Of a stretch of DNA of 64,000 bases, positions 35,001 through 45,453 are shown piece by piece (within the stretch, counting starts at the first letter, position 1; each line of letters opens with the position of its first letter). Position numbers and translations under genes: made by a program. The notes beneath the pieces were generated by a model that had not been told where the DNA came from, searched no databases, and was given only the letters and a program-made list of their open reading frames with translations. This DNA comes from Gaeumannomyces sp. JS-464 (taxonomy: Eukaryota > Ascomycota > Sordariomycetes > Magnaporthales > Magnaporthaceae): NCBI GenBank assembly GCA_002197995.1, contig NGZR01000005.1, positions 1,302,001-1,366,000 on the forward strand, written 5' to 3'.

Positions 35001-35409
35001 CACGGACATGCCCGTCCTCCTGGCCTTTGACCACATGAGCGTCAAGTTGGGCCGGTTCCGGCACGCGGAGCAGTTCCTGCCGCAGTTCCGCAAGCTGTAC
35101 CAGAACCCGGGCCTCATGAGCGGCCTGCACAGCGGCGGGCCCGGCGGCAACGCCGACGAGCTGGGCAGCCTGCTCGAGGGCGGCGGCGGCGACGCCGTCG
35201 TGCCGTCGGACAAGTACCGCGCCGACAAGGCCAAGGCCGCCGCGGCAAAGGCGGCCGCGGCCCAGCACCAGAACCACCACCAGAAGAAGAACAGGAAGAA
35301 CAGGGGACACGCTGGCGGTGGCGGTGGCGCAAGTGGTGGTAGTGGTGGTGGCGGTGGTGATTCGAGTCCGAGGAAGAGGAGGAGCGAGCACCCGCCGGCA
35401 ACCTTCTAA
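32062..35409 (+). CDS. TRZ1: Long-form tRNase Z (ribonuclease Z, ELAC2/Trz1)
   Basis: Endonuclease that removes 3' trailers from precursor tRNAs; the long eukaryotic form acts in nucleus and mitochondria. A single intact exon of 1,115 codons. The degenerate N-terminal half (RGASVLLHFDNRRYLIGN, KSCGGLLGMILTIAGI) is followed by the catalytic half with GTGSSYPSLYRNVSGTLL, SHVHADHH (around residue 700), DHCAHALATTF, SYSGDCRPS, HEATFEDD and LTHFSQRYPK, the zinc-binding motifs of the family. An acidic Ser/Asn insertion of about 80 residues separates HFSQRYPK from the LLAFDHM strand, and the tail is Gly/His/Lys-rich. The first 99 residues are Arg-rich and nearly free of acidic residues early on, a possible mitochondrial presequence; the next in-frame ATG is at 32359. 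Confidence 0.95.
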   Translation: MSRRLEVILRGKGVPTVLKTSFPHTPSSSTLNRILGTEGGRKTRSAWRLPYHGPTVFRDQSIFLLTSRDAAPPGRSSVDYIRSKNRNNIVETADPDLRNMLVTTTLVSTPSADMRGASVLLHFDNRRYLIGNLSEGTQRLMVQRGHSLAKMDEIMLTGTIGSKSCGGLLGMILTIAGIVDTTTKNRNYTTARPTARISTMTSLKLRGSDNLVYYLALGRKFILRQSLPVLPREILTDPRLDDPTNTDCDWEDDNIKVWHVPLVNVTTDSRKRRKPTTEEDEASPGADEAESEEGMTDAARDALAAIVKDMFENQGLDALVEMMLHDVRLPAAVFVHGKDGQLERYPGPFPGPGRDVPNIPVLARKLWPSGLVQTLPRTRPNYTSMCYLIKPQPRRGKFDRAAADKLGVPQTSFKLLCAGQNATAKDGSTVTPDMVLGARVEGTSFGVFEVPNSTYIPALLSRPEWDIEEIAKNLGLIYWTLGEGVVEDPMFLSFLKDKLPGVKHIVSSPETSSDTVNFMNSASMAITHNKLDPTAFPSIHLAQPSAESSPELPYIAGKPGITVRLSPELQVDDRGVGPMNTEEAWDRIQNDEFSQKVLTKVAECRALVDSLEFEASAREADTDLTSDLLRNVEVVSLGTGSSYPSLYRNVSGTLLRVPGKGSYIFDCGENTMGQIRRQYGPEAADEVLRDLRAIFVSHVHADHHMGLVAIIQAWDRATHTPEHARARAEGQDSRLLTPRLSIVATKNMLEFVRQHGAVEWVSSRVNLVEIRMPGSLRASRACDPRLFSEDEAGALGGLTRVDCVAVDHCAHALATTFTWDGLGLKVSYSGDCRPSREFARIGQGSNLLIHEATFEDDMAVDALAKKHSTMGEALEVAREMGARRVLLTHFSQRYPKVANLQMYKKRLEAKQRSRSPSPSRVLQAGENAGPLDNSSEAGPLAEEATAPGEGSSSNSSSDNKQSAEEPSPDDEENMQRDAGDTDMPVLLAFDHMSVKLGRFRHAEQFLPQFRKLYQNPGLMSGLHSGGPGGNADELGSLLEGGGGDAVVPSDKYRADKAKAAAAKAAAAQHQNHHQKKNRKNRGHAGGGGGASGGSGGGGGDSSPRKRRSEHPPATF

Positions 35410-36160
35410 GTAAACTCTGTTTCTGTCTCCCATCCCCTCCGTTGCTGCGTGTTCTTGCTTGGCTGGCTGTCTTTGAGCCCACATCCAAGCCCGCGCATCA
35501 CCCATCCTGCTCAATCAACCATGTAAAAGTACATATACCTTTGTTCGAATTGTATCATATATAGAGGAGGGGAGGGCTATGGATATACATGTCTTTGCCA
35601 GGCCTTTGGATCAAAAGTCATTGGCGTTGCTTTGTTGGGGGGCGGCTCCAAGGCGGGAAAATAAAATTCATTGTTGTCGCAATCTTTGTTGCTGTACGCT
35701 GCGTCAGAATCGCCGCCACCGTCGTATCATATGCTGTGTCCAACGCTTCTGGCCTAACTGGCTCTTCTACATGGACGAGGGACATTCGCTCGTCACGATC
35801 ACGGTTTCGGTACAGGGAAGTAATCAGTCAGTCAGTCGGTCAGCCAGTCACACAACGGGTTTTCGCAGTTGCAATCCATGCTTTATTCTTATATATGTTT
35901 GATATTCTATACCGGAGAGGCTCACTCAGGTGTGTGTCTGGAGAGCAGTAGATCAAGTGAGCACAAGTCAACAAAGAAATATGGCTTTGGGGAGCGAGGA
36001 CAAAGGAAATTCGGGGTGAACGTATCAAAGCTTTCCCACCTCCAAGAGGCATTTGCTCGTAGGTTTGCCCTCTTCGGCTGGATGCCCACTAGACCGATTT
36101 CTGTTCCGGTCGACCGTTGCCTGTTACCTTAGTCAGGTACCTAGGTAGTCAGTCAGTTAG
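35410..36160. other. Convergent intergenic region with tetranucleotide repeats
   Basis: 3' regions of tRNase Z and the converging minus-strand gene. It contains AGTC-type tandem units at 35824-35849 and again at about 36146-36158. TATATA-type elements near 35530-35580 and 35890 may serve polyadenylation. No gene recognised. Confidence 0.5.
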
Positions 36161-37191
36161 CTAGTCCCTCCGCTCGCGGCGGCGATGGTGCGACTCCGAC
36201 TCGCTCCTCGGCTTCCGGCCGCCCACGTCAGAGGGTGCTACGTTGGACGACGGCGCGCGGTACGACCGCCTGGCGCCGCCGTCCGCAAAGGGGTCCTTGA
36301 AGTCGAACGGGCTCAGGGTCTGGCGGCCGGCGGTCGCCGTCGTCGTGCTGCTGCCGCTGTCGTCGTGGCCGTGGCGGCGGCTGCTGCTGCTGCTACTGCT
36401 GGCCCGGCTCTTGCTGGTGGCGGTGGAGTTGCTGTGCCCGCTGCCGGCCGGGGTGACAACGACGAGGAGGACTGGTCGGGCCGGCGGCTGTCCCGGCTGC
36501 TCGGCCGCTGCGGGGCCGTCGGCGCCGGCGTCGAGTTGAGGTAGTAGTTTAGGATACTCGAGCTGCTTGCAGCGGTGGCGTTGCTGGGGGGAGTGCCGTG
36601 GTAGGAGTGGCGGCTACTGGGCTTCGGCTCCGGGGTCGACGGGGCAACATACGCCGAGGACGGCCTGTTGTCGCGGTGATGGTGACTGCCGCCGCCGCTA
36701 CTGGGCGTGCTGGCGGCGGCGCCCCTCTCCTTCTCCTTCTTCTCCCTCGGCCTCTCCTTCTTGTCCTTGTCCTCCTGCTTGCGCTCCGCCCGCTCCTGCT
36801 GCCGCGTCCGCTTTCTGTGCGACCGGTCGCTGTGGCAGCTCTCGTTGTCGCCATCGCCGCGCGGGGCGGGCCGCCTCAGGATCGGAGGGGCGACGGGAGG
36901 AGGCGCAGCAGACATGGGATGCTTGCGCGAGCGGGTGGTCGCGCGCGTCGCGTCGCTGTACACGCTCACCGAGACCCACGAGGAAGCGTCATCGTCGTCC
37001 TTGGAGCTGCCGCCGCCGTAGGAGAAGATGTTGTCGGCCGCCGGCGGGGCGGTCGAGCAGCGGCAGGGAGGTCCGGCTGGGGATGGGGGAGGTGGCGGCA
37101 GTCCGCGGTGGTTGCCGCCGCTTCTGCACATCCTCCTCCTTGTCCTTCCAGGCCGAGCGGGCGCCACGGAAGCTGCCCTGGCCGTCGTCTC

Positions 37192-37231
<40 letters not shown>

Positions 37232-39019
37232 AGCGCCGTCGGACGGGGTAAAGTCGCTGACGAACAGCTCCGAGTAGCCGGGGAACTCCTCCGTGTCGCC
37301 GAGGGCGCTGACGCCGTCGTCGTTAACGTCGCACCCGCCCGCCTGCGACATCAGGTCGTACCAAGCCGAGACCGCCCGCTTCCGGCGGGAGCCCACAATC
37401 TCAGGGTTCCTCTCGCTTGCCCGGGGGCGGCCCCTCAATGAGTGGTGCGACGAGGCCCAGGAGGAGGAGCGCTTGATGGACTCGGTCGCCTTGGAACGGG
37501 CCCTGATGGTGGAGGCGTCGTCGCTTGCCCTGGAATAGGCCTTGATCGTGGGCCTGTCGTCGTCCTGGCTATAGACCGAGGACGGGGCCCTGGGGGCGGG
37601 CATGTCCTTTAGAGGCTTGCTGCCGCCGCCGGGTTGCCGGCGCTGCAGGTTGGCCCGCACCCCGATCTCGGTGTACTGGTCGTCGTCAAAGCCGAGCTCG
37701 CTGAACCGGCTCGACAGCCCGCTCGCCACCAACACGATTGTTGGTGGGCGGCTGGATTCCGTGCGGCGGTCCCACTCACCAGTCTCGACCATGGCCTGGT
37801 ACTGGGCCGCCGTCCTCTCTTTCAGGTCTCCAAAGTTTTCGATAGACCTCTCCCTGGGGGCGCGCGGCGAGGCCTGCACCGTGGGCACCGGGCTGGCCTG
37901 CCGCGCCGTATCGTTGTTGGGCGACTGGGCACGTAGCGACGACGCCTGCGCCGCGGGCACCGGGGTGCCGCGCCGCGCCGTGCCGGGGGTTGCCGGCCTG
38001 TCGCTGTGTCGCGAGGCTGACTTGTCCCTGTCCCGGTGCTTGTCGGCCGACCGGTCGCTGCGGTGTGAGGAGCGCTTCTCGAGGCGCCGTCTTTCGCGCT
38101 CCCGCTTGTCGTGCGCGCGCTTCTCCTCGGCGGCCCGGGCGGCTCGCCGGTCGCGGATCTCGTCCTGGACCTTGCCCTCGGCGACGCGTATGTCGTGCAG
38201 GGTGCGGCTCAGGGCGAGCGACTCGGCCTCGACGTTGCAGTTCTCCTTGCCGGCCTTGCCGAGGTAGACCCAGGCGTCGATCAGGAGGATTAGGATGGGC
38301 GGCTCCCCGCCCTTCGTGCGGCCGAGCAGGTTGGCGCGCAGGGCCGAGATCAGCTCCGGGCGGCCGCCGACGACGGCCAGGACGCAGGCCTCGCAGCTCC
38401 GGCGCCGCGGCTCGCCGTCCTCGCTTGACGAGTGGTAGTTGGAGCTGGGGGACACGCAGTAGTCCGAGTCTTCGCTGTCGGGGTACGGGTGGTCGACGGC
38501 GTTGCCGAGGTGGTGGAACCGGGCCCAGTCCGGGAAGGGGCCGCCCCGCGCGAAGAGCTGGTCGAACTTCTTGGGGCTCAGCCAGAGGCTGGCGATTCCA
38601 GTCATGCGGTTGATAAAATCCTCCACCTCAGGAGTGCGCAGCTTGCTCTTGTGGCCCCGGATTCGGCTGGTGCGTAACGTGACCTCGTCGTGCACGAGGT
38701 TGAAAATGTTGTGAATTAACCATGGGTTCAGGCCCTTCTGGTGAACCTCGCAGAGGTCAGCGACCTGGGGCAGCATATCCCCATGAGTCCAGCCTGTCTT
38801 CTCGGTGACCCGGAGTCGGAGCCAGTTCAAGGCGCCCTTGGGGCGCCGCAACCGCTTCGGGAACGAGGGCCGCTTCATCTTATCCCCCTGGTGGTTGAGC
38901 CAGGAGTTCCGTGGCTGTCCGTCCTCGTACATGTGCCTGGGCGCCATGTACAAGAGCCCGGCCAGATCATCAATCTGGTCTTCCGTGAGGTTGTGAAGTC
39001 CGCGGTGAGCGGGCGCCAT
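36161..39019 (-). CDS. Lineage-specific protein with charged low-complexity C-terminal half
   Basis: About 950 residues in one exon, stop at 36161. I do not recognise the family. The first 240 residues look globular (NLTEDQIDDLAGLLYMAPRH, LNWLRLRVTEKTGWTHGDML, NPWLIHNIFNLVHDEV, KKFDQLFARGGPFPDW), followed by a Cys-containing block (RRRSCEACVLAVVGGRPEL). Then come Arg/Glu/Lys-rich repeats, an Asp tract encoded by GAC units near 37190-37230, and Ser/Pro-rich sequence ending ESESHHRRRERRD. Frame changes near 37050-37130 and between 36320 and 36560 link three readable frames. The total is a multiple of three, so the two shifts cancel. The charged half suggests nucleic-acid or scaffold association, but that is inference. 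Confidence 0.65.
37190..37235. repeat. GTC/GAC triplet repeat encoding an aspartate tract
   Basis: Plus-strand CGTCGTC repeats, read on the minus strand as GAC codons, give a run of about nine Asp within a longer Asp/Gly stretch. Likely length-variable and error-prone in assembly. Confidence 0.8.
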
Positions 39020-40307
39020 CTTGCGGCTTTTTGAGAAGAGGTCCCTGTTGGAGTATCCTACCTTTGACTCGATGCCGTTGCCCCCAAAGACCGTCTCTAA
39101 TATACTTAATCCTGTTCGTCGTGTGCACAGGTAGCCTCGCCACGGATAGAGAAAGGTCCGAGAGTGGGTGTGTGGCTGCTAACCGTAGATATCGGATCCA
39201 ATGTCAGGAGGGAGAACAATAATATATATATGCTTGCCTGTACGACTGCTTAGTACGGTTCGTCCTCTCGGACCCAAAGCCGGGGAAGCCGGCGCTATTT
39301 GCACCTCGAACGTCCGCATTTCTTCTACCAGACTTGACGTCCAGGACAAAGAAGACAGTGGATACCATCGAGGTCTTTCCACAAAGGAGCTTCATTGTTC
39401 CAGTTGCAGCGGTTGTTTTCTTTGTCACGCGTATGCTCGGGTGGTTAGTCGAACTGTCTAGACCATTGTGAATAAACCAAAAGATGTGTTACATAGTATC
39501 ATGTAGTGAACCTGGAGGACGTACCGCAAGATCTAGAGAACCCCATCACAAAGGCTGTATTATGCCTGTGCTGTTCTTGTTTCCAACAAAGATCCCAAAG
39601 TCTCAGGCCTCTCAGTCTCTGAACCGCTCGATCCGTTCGACACTTTAAAGAGCCAGTTTCCACAAGTAGTATGCCAAGGAAGACAACAAGAGAAAATGCA
39701 CGTGGGGAGATGGGCAATTCTCGGCTCGTTCGACTCTCGTAATGTCAGATGACCGTGGGCCGGGGGAGGGATTCTCGCTTCGTCCGCCTCGAGTCGTCGG
39801 GTACGGTAGGTAGCATCGAGCCACACGATCCGCGTTGCTCGCTCGCGGGGTGGCAAACGTGGCATATACCATCCATCGCTGTGTTGAGTATGCCGTTGAG
39901 GATGACAACAAAAGAGCTGTCCCGGTAAGAATCAGTTATCTCTACCTAATAAAATCAGGCGTTTTTGTGTCCATTTGCGTTTCGTCGCCCTCTGCATTTC
40001 CCTTGGAACATATGGTTTCCCAAATCAGGCTCCTATAACTCCGCATGTGATCAGGCCCCAATCCTCCGTGCTCCGCGTAAATCATCGTGCCGAGTTAGAC
40101 GTGGTGGGTGTGTCGAAGAGAAGGGGGGGACACCATCCAACACCTTTGGAACGAAACGAAGACTAGAAAGACCCAAGAACAAGAACAAAACACCGCAGAA
40201 AATAACGCCCCCAATGGATGCATCTCCTATACACACACAATAGTGGCTCGTGGGCGAGCCGGTCAGGCCCGAGTCGTGTAGGAGCATGTATTAACAGACA
40301 TGTACCA
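39020..40307. other. Intergenic region, unknown content
   Basis: 1.3 kb between the start of the 36-39 kb gene and the 3' end of the LAMMER kinase (both minus). It holds the promoter of the former; a TATATATA-like run lies at 39222-39230, about 205 bases upstream of the ATG at 39019. No gene supported. Confidence 0.45.
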
Positions 40308-42913
40308 TCAGTGCTGAGGCGCCCGGACGGCCGACAGCTCGTTCATCCTCATCCGTTCCGCCCGTATCCTAGCGGCTTCGGACCCGTCGTCTGGATGTGC
40401 AATTTCTCTGAACCACGGGTGGTCCAGCGCTTCCTTGGCCGTAATCCGGCGAGCGGGGTCGTAGACGAATATCCTCTGCAGCAGATCGAGGAACTGCTTC
40501 GTGAACGCGTTGGTGTTGGGGATGATGTCCTACAAGTAGTATGTGTTAGCTTCTGAACGTGGTAGTCAGGCTAGAGACTTTATGGACAAACCTGGAGTTT
40601 CTTCATGGCCTTGACATATCTCCTAGAAGCACGCGTGGTCTCCTGGGTTGGGTAATCAAGTCGAGTTCTCCTGAAGTACCTGTAGTTTTGCGATGCCGTG
40701 TCAGCTTCCATTGACCATCTCGTTGAGCAACGACCCGTCTCCCACCGCAGCAGGGGCCCCGTTTGTGGCTATACATACTTAGCAGCAGGGTTCGTCGTCC
40801 CGTTCCTAGTAGGTCGGTGAAGCTTCTGAATGAGATGCGTGTCGATCTTGCGGTCACACACAGCCTCCATCATGGCCAGGTGCTCCAGGTTGTCATGTGT
40901 CTGGAAAAGAGCATCGCCAGTGAAGAACTCGACGAGAATACAGCCAATGCTCCAGATGTCGCAGGGATACGACCAGCCGAGACCCAGAATGATTTCGGGA
41001 GCGCGGTAGTGACGGGTCGACACCACCGACGAATGATACTCGTCCTGGAAGGTGGCCGATCCGAAGTCTATCAACCTGATCTCGGTGTCCAGGAGCACCT
41101 TGCGTTGTGTTGCTTGCCTGCTGACCGTGGTGGAAGATGAGGGGATCTTCCTGTTATAGGTGAAAGTCTGGTAGGTAGCATCCGCGAGCAGAATGTTCTC
41201 GGGCTTCAGATCCGTGTGGATCAGGTTGAGATCATGGAGGACTAACCACGAAGTGATGAGTTGGTCAGCAAAAGGTCTCAAGCAAATTCGGATATAGTGT
41301 ATAGTCGGTGAGAGCTTACAGGCAACACTCGTGAGGAGTTGGCGGGCAAAGCTCTGGATTTGACTGTTTGGGAAAGGCACGAAGCTGTTTCCCTTGAGGA
41401 AGTCAAATACGCTCTGGCCCAGTAGGTCCATGACAATGCAGATATGGCCTCGGTAGTCAAAGGTGTCTCTCAGATGGATGCAGCGATTTCGGTTCTCGGC
41501 GTCGTTGAGCTTGAGGGTCTGCAGCACGCGAAGCTCAATCCTAGAAGCGTCACGATACTTTTGGACCGACCTGATGATCTTGATGGCGACCAGCTCGTTT
41601 CTCCTTCGGTCTCGGGCCTGCACCACCTTGCCGAAGGTCCCTTGCCCGAGAAGTTTGAGCATTTGATCTAGAAATGAGAGACATTCTATGTCAGATGATC
41701 TTCTCTTCACCAACGGCTGATGGGGCACAGAAGAAAGAATTTCAGATGCACTCACAGTCATTGGTCAGCTCTGCGTCAGGAATAACGATATAGTGTCCAT
41801 CGTCGTCGTCGACCTTGACACCCTTAGAGTTCGGCTACCGAGCGAGTACGGGTCAGCGAAAAGAAAAGAAAAAAAAATTACCCCCTGCGTTTGGACAGTG
41901 GCTTTCTGTTCGATTGCTGTGCTTACGTCGTGGACGACCCGGACGTTGACGTCTGCGGCCTTTTTGATGGGACGTGTGGGAGGCTGGTATGTTGCGAAGG
42001 CGGCCGCACCGTAGAGAGCGATTTCTCGCCTTTTGGCTTGGTCGGCAACCTGCTGCCGCGTCCGTTTCCTCTTCTGGCCGGCGTGCACATCGTCGTACTG
42101 GCCACCAATCGACGAGGTGGAGCCGAGAGAGGTGGGAGCGGTGGTGTGGTTTGAAGAGGTGTTGCGATCGCTCGAGATGGTGGAAGCGCTGGGGCTGGCA
42201 ATGTGATTGTACGATGAGGCGGCGGGCGTGTTTGCGTGTGATGGAACACCTCCGTTGTGGACGGCGTCGTAACGCGTAGGCTCGCCGTCTCGCTTTCTCT
42301 TCTTCGCTTGGGGGCGACCATTGGTGCTGCTGCTGCTCGAGACGTCAATAGCAGCAGACACGCCGTTGGCGTAGCCGTTGACGGCGACGGCAGCACCGTT
42401 GGCCAGGGCCCTAGAAGACACGGTGGTGGCCTGCGACTGGGCTTGCGAGTCGGGCTCGGGGGTGTCGTCGTCGATGACGATGACCTCCTTGGGCAGGCCA
42501 TTCTTGTAGAAGGTGTGCCAGTCAGGGCCCTTGGAGCGCCTCCGCTTGCGAGCCGCGGCCGACGGGTCGGCGAGCTGTGTTCTTGAGGCAGCGGTGGTGG
42601 CGGGCATTGCGTGTATGGAGTCGTCGCTGAGGTCCTGTCGCGGAATCGGGTTGAGGAGTTGGGGGATGTCGGCGGTCTGCCGGCTCGGCTGGACAGACGA
42701 CGGGGACGAGGCAGCCAGGTTTATTCCATTTGAGCCGGCGTGGCTGCCGCTCGACGAAGGAGTGGAGTAGGTCTGGTAGGGAGCGAGCCTGGCTCCGGGA
42801 GGCAGAATCTGGTAGGAAGCAGGCGGCGCCGGGTACGGCTGAGGGTGGGAAAAAGGACCGCCGTAGTGATGATAGTGGGGGTGCGTGGCAGTCGCTGTTG
42901 TTGGAGTCGACAT
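40308..42913 (-). CDS. LAMMER-family dual-specificity protein kinase (Lkh1/Kns1/CLK type)
   Basis: Kinase of 728 residues in six exons: 42913-41927, 41834-41756, 41667-41320, 41241-40779, 40679-40592 and 40529-40308; the lengths sum to 729 codons with all phases matching. The N-terminal 330 residues are disordered and basic, with NLS-like clusters ([24 protein letters not shown]). The kinase domain starts at [13 protein letters not shown], then [25 protein letters not shown] and STRHYRAPE. The family signature is present as EHLAMME followed by a divergent AVCDRK. These kinases phosphorylate SR proteins and, in fungi, affect stress response, TORC1-dependent repression and development. One of the clean genes: no frame shift. 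The intron before SVAFLHDLN splits the catalytic loop region, a common position. Confidence 0.95.
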
Positions 42914-43716
42914 TACGATATTTTGGGCGGTTGTGACTCGATTGCCAACGAGGTTGCGACTCGAGCCTGGCGGGCGAGGTGTGGAGAGAGAGGGAGCGGA
43001 GGAGCGACGAGGTAGTTGGCTCGAGATTGGTTTTGGTGGAGGTTAGGTGGTCGGCAGCTGGTGGAGGTCGAATGGCGACCACCCGCGAGGGTTTCGGACG
43101 ACAGCCGGCTCGCTCGCTATTTGGCTGGGCTGGGTGCTGGGACGGCCCTGAGTGGGTGTCTTTTTCGGGGGGAGTGCCACCCTCGCAGAGCAAGCACAGC
43201 ATGCAGCACAGCAGAGGACGCTGCACCGACCAGGCCAGAATTTTGATCTGGGCCAAAACCGTGCCGTCTGGTGCCGTCGGCTGTGCTCGACCGCAATCGA
43301 CTTGACGAGTCTGCTGCCTCAGGCGGCGGGCGGGCGAGCGACGCAGGCAGTGCTGCAGCCAGTGGGTGCCCGCTGGAGCAGGGTGTCCAATCGGGGTGCA
43401 GGGGCAGCAGATGGAGCAAACCAAGAAGGAGCGATAGGGAAAGCACAGCTGACAACCCCGGGCTGTTCTCCGACGCAGCAGACGGAAAGGGGAGGTGGTA
43501 GGCGCGGGTTTTGGGGACAGGCGTCGGGTGAGCAAAGAGTAAGAGAGAACAAGAACAGTATTGAAATCAAGTGTGTGCGAGGTGAGCCTGTAGGGAACAA
43601 ACCACAGTCTGCTGGAGCAAAAAGCCAGACAAGTGTTGTTTCTCTCTTTCTCCAACGTTGACAGCGTCTGGTAGACCAATTCAAAACACAGATCGAGGCA
43701 GAGAAAGCAGGACTGG

Positions 43717-43747
43717 TTTCTTTTTTTTTTCTTTTTTTTTTTTTTTT
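43717..43747. repeat. T-rich homopolymer tract upstream of the LAMMER kinase
   Basis: T3 C T10 C T16, about 0.8 kb before the kinase start. On the coding strand it is an A-rich tract, a plausible nucleosome-free element. Confidence 0.8.
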
Positions 43748-45424
43748 CGGGGCCCTGCAAAAAGGCCTGTGTGCGTCAACAGCGTCTCTGCCGTCACCAT
43801 GCTCGCCCGCTCGTTGCTGCATCGGCTCGGATCCAACTGCAGCACGCACCACCGACGCACCCAGCCCAGCCAGTCCGCCTACAGAGAGGGAGGGATGATA
43901 AATTGGCGGCGTCAGGTCTGGTGCCGTCCGCCCTTGGCCCTCTACACTGTACGACCCGTAGACCTCTCTGCCCTGCCGCCATATAACCAGTACCAGCGCG
44001 GGCAGTAGTTTTCACACTCGGGTCCAGGCTGTCCACAAGCCGGCATCCATGGAAACAACACACACCAGCGGGGGGCTCCTAGCGCTACCGGCGGGCAGCA
44101 CAAAGACGCACTGGTGGCCCCGGCTGGCTGTGGACTGGCTGGGCTGGGATTGCGAAGGGGCGGCTGGGCAGCTGTGGGACAGCCAACCCCTGGCTGGCGG
44201 CTTACTTTTGGCACTTTTCCCTTTTCTTCACTTTCGAATCCTCCTGCCCGCACGCACGGATTTGCCAAAGGACTCGCTCGTTATTTACGGATTGTCGCTT
44301 TCTTTTTTTGTTCTTGGTGCCTTTCTCCACGCCCTTCCGTCCCTGCTTTGTGTGCGGGAAACAAGCCCACTTATGATTGCCTGTGTTCATTGCTTCCGTG
44401 CTTCCGTGCTGGCTAGCCGCTCGCCTGACTGCTGGCCCGCTTTCCTGGCTTGGCCTCAAAGTTGCGTCGCTTTTTCCTGCTTGTCCTCGCGGGTGTGACT
44501 TTGCTTTTCTGTCTGCTCCAGGGACCACGAGGAACCTCGGGCTGGGTAAACTCCAGGCCTCGATGGTTGGATCCCAACTATAAGCTTTTTGCCACCTCCC
44601 ACGGAGCGATGAGAGTCAGTCGTGCAGTGAATGTCTTCCCGCACTCTGAGGCCGTTACCTCTGCCTCAGCTGCGGAGACGGTACGGTGCAGGCAATAAAA
44701 AGAACCATATGGAGATGAAATGGCCAGTCTAGATTGGCCGAGGAGGCATCATGCCGTCCTATCGCTAACCGATCAACGCAATCTTGTGGCCTCTTGAGAC
44801 TCGTGTGCAGCACGGCGGTTCACTCCCGTCCTCCAAAAGCCGGTTCCGTAACTGCCAGGGGGGCGTCCAACATGGAGACTGCGGGCCCAGTCCGGGTACC
44901 ACTGGCGCCTCCAACCAGAGGAATCGTGCACTTTGACTGACGACGGCGCTCTGCTGGTAACAAAAGTCTACGGTCTCCTTGCATCGGGGCTTGGCGCTGC
45001 TGTTAATACAACAGGCACTGCAATAACATGAACGATAGACACAGTGCGGCCTCTGGTCCCACGTCGATAGGAGGGCACAGCGGGCGTCCACATCAGACCT
45101 GCCAGCCCGGCTCTTGCGGTTGTCGCCGTTGGCTTCCAGGTTCGTACTGCTACAGTACCGAAGACGGATGGGTCGATCCATCTCTGTGGCCTCGCCTCCG
45201 CCATCCAGGCTAGCCAGCAAGTAGCAGGCGGACAAGACGTATGACCCAGACCAGCGGCCTATCCGCTTCGTCCTTGTTGCCCACTCAACCCAGGGAGCCT
45301 AAGGGCGCTTGCGCCCCTCCAGTTGCTACACAAAACCCGAAGGCCCTTTTCTTCACTTTACCATAAGGGACCAGCACAGGGAACCTTGTCTGGCAGAGAC
45401 GCGGGCTGGCCCGCCTACGGAGGT

Positions 45425-45453
45425 AAAAAAAATAAAAAAAAAAAAAAAAAAAA
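45425..45453. repeat. Poly-A run with one T
   Basis: A8 T A20 on the plus strand within the gene-poor interval. No flanking target-site duplication seen. Confidence 0.8.
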
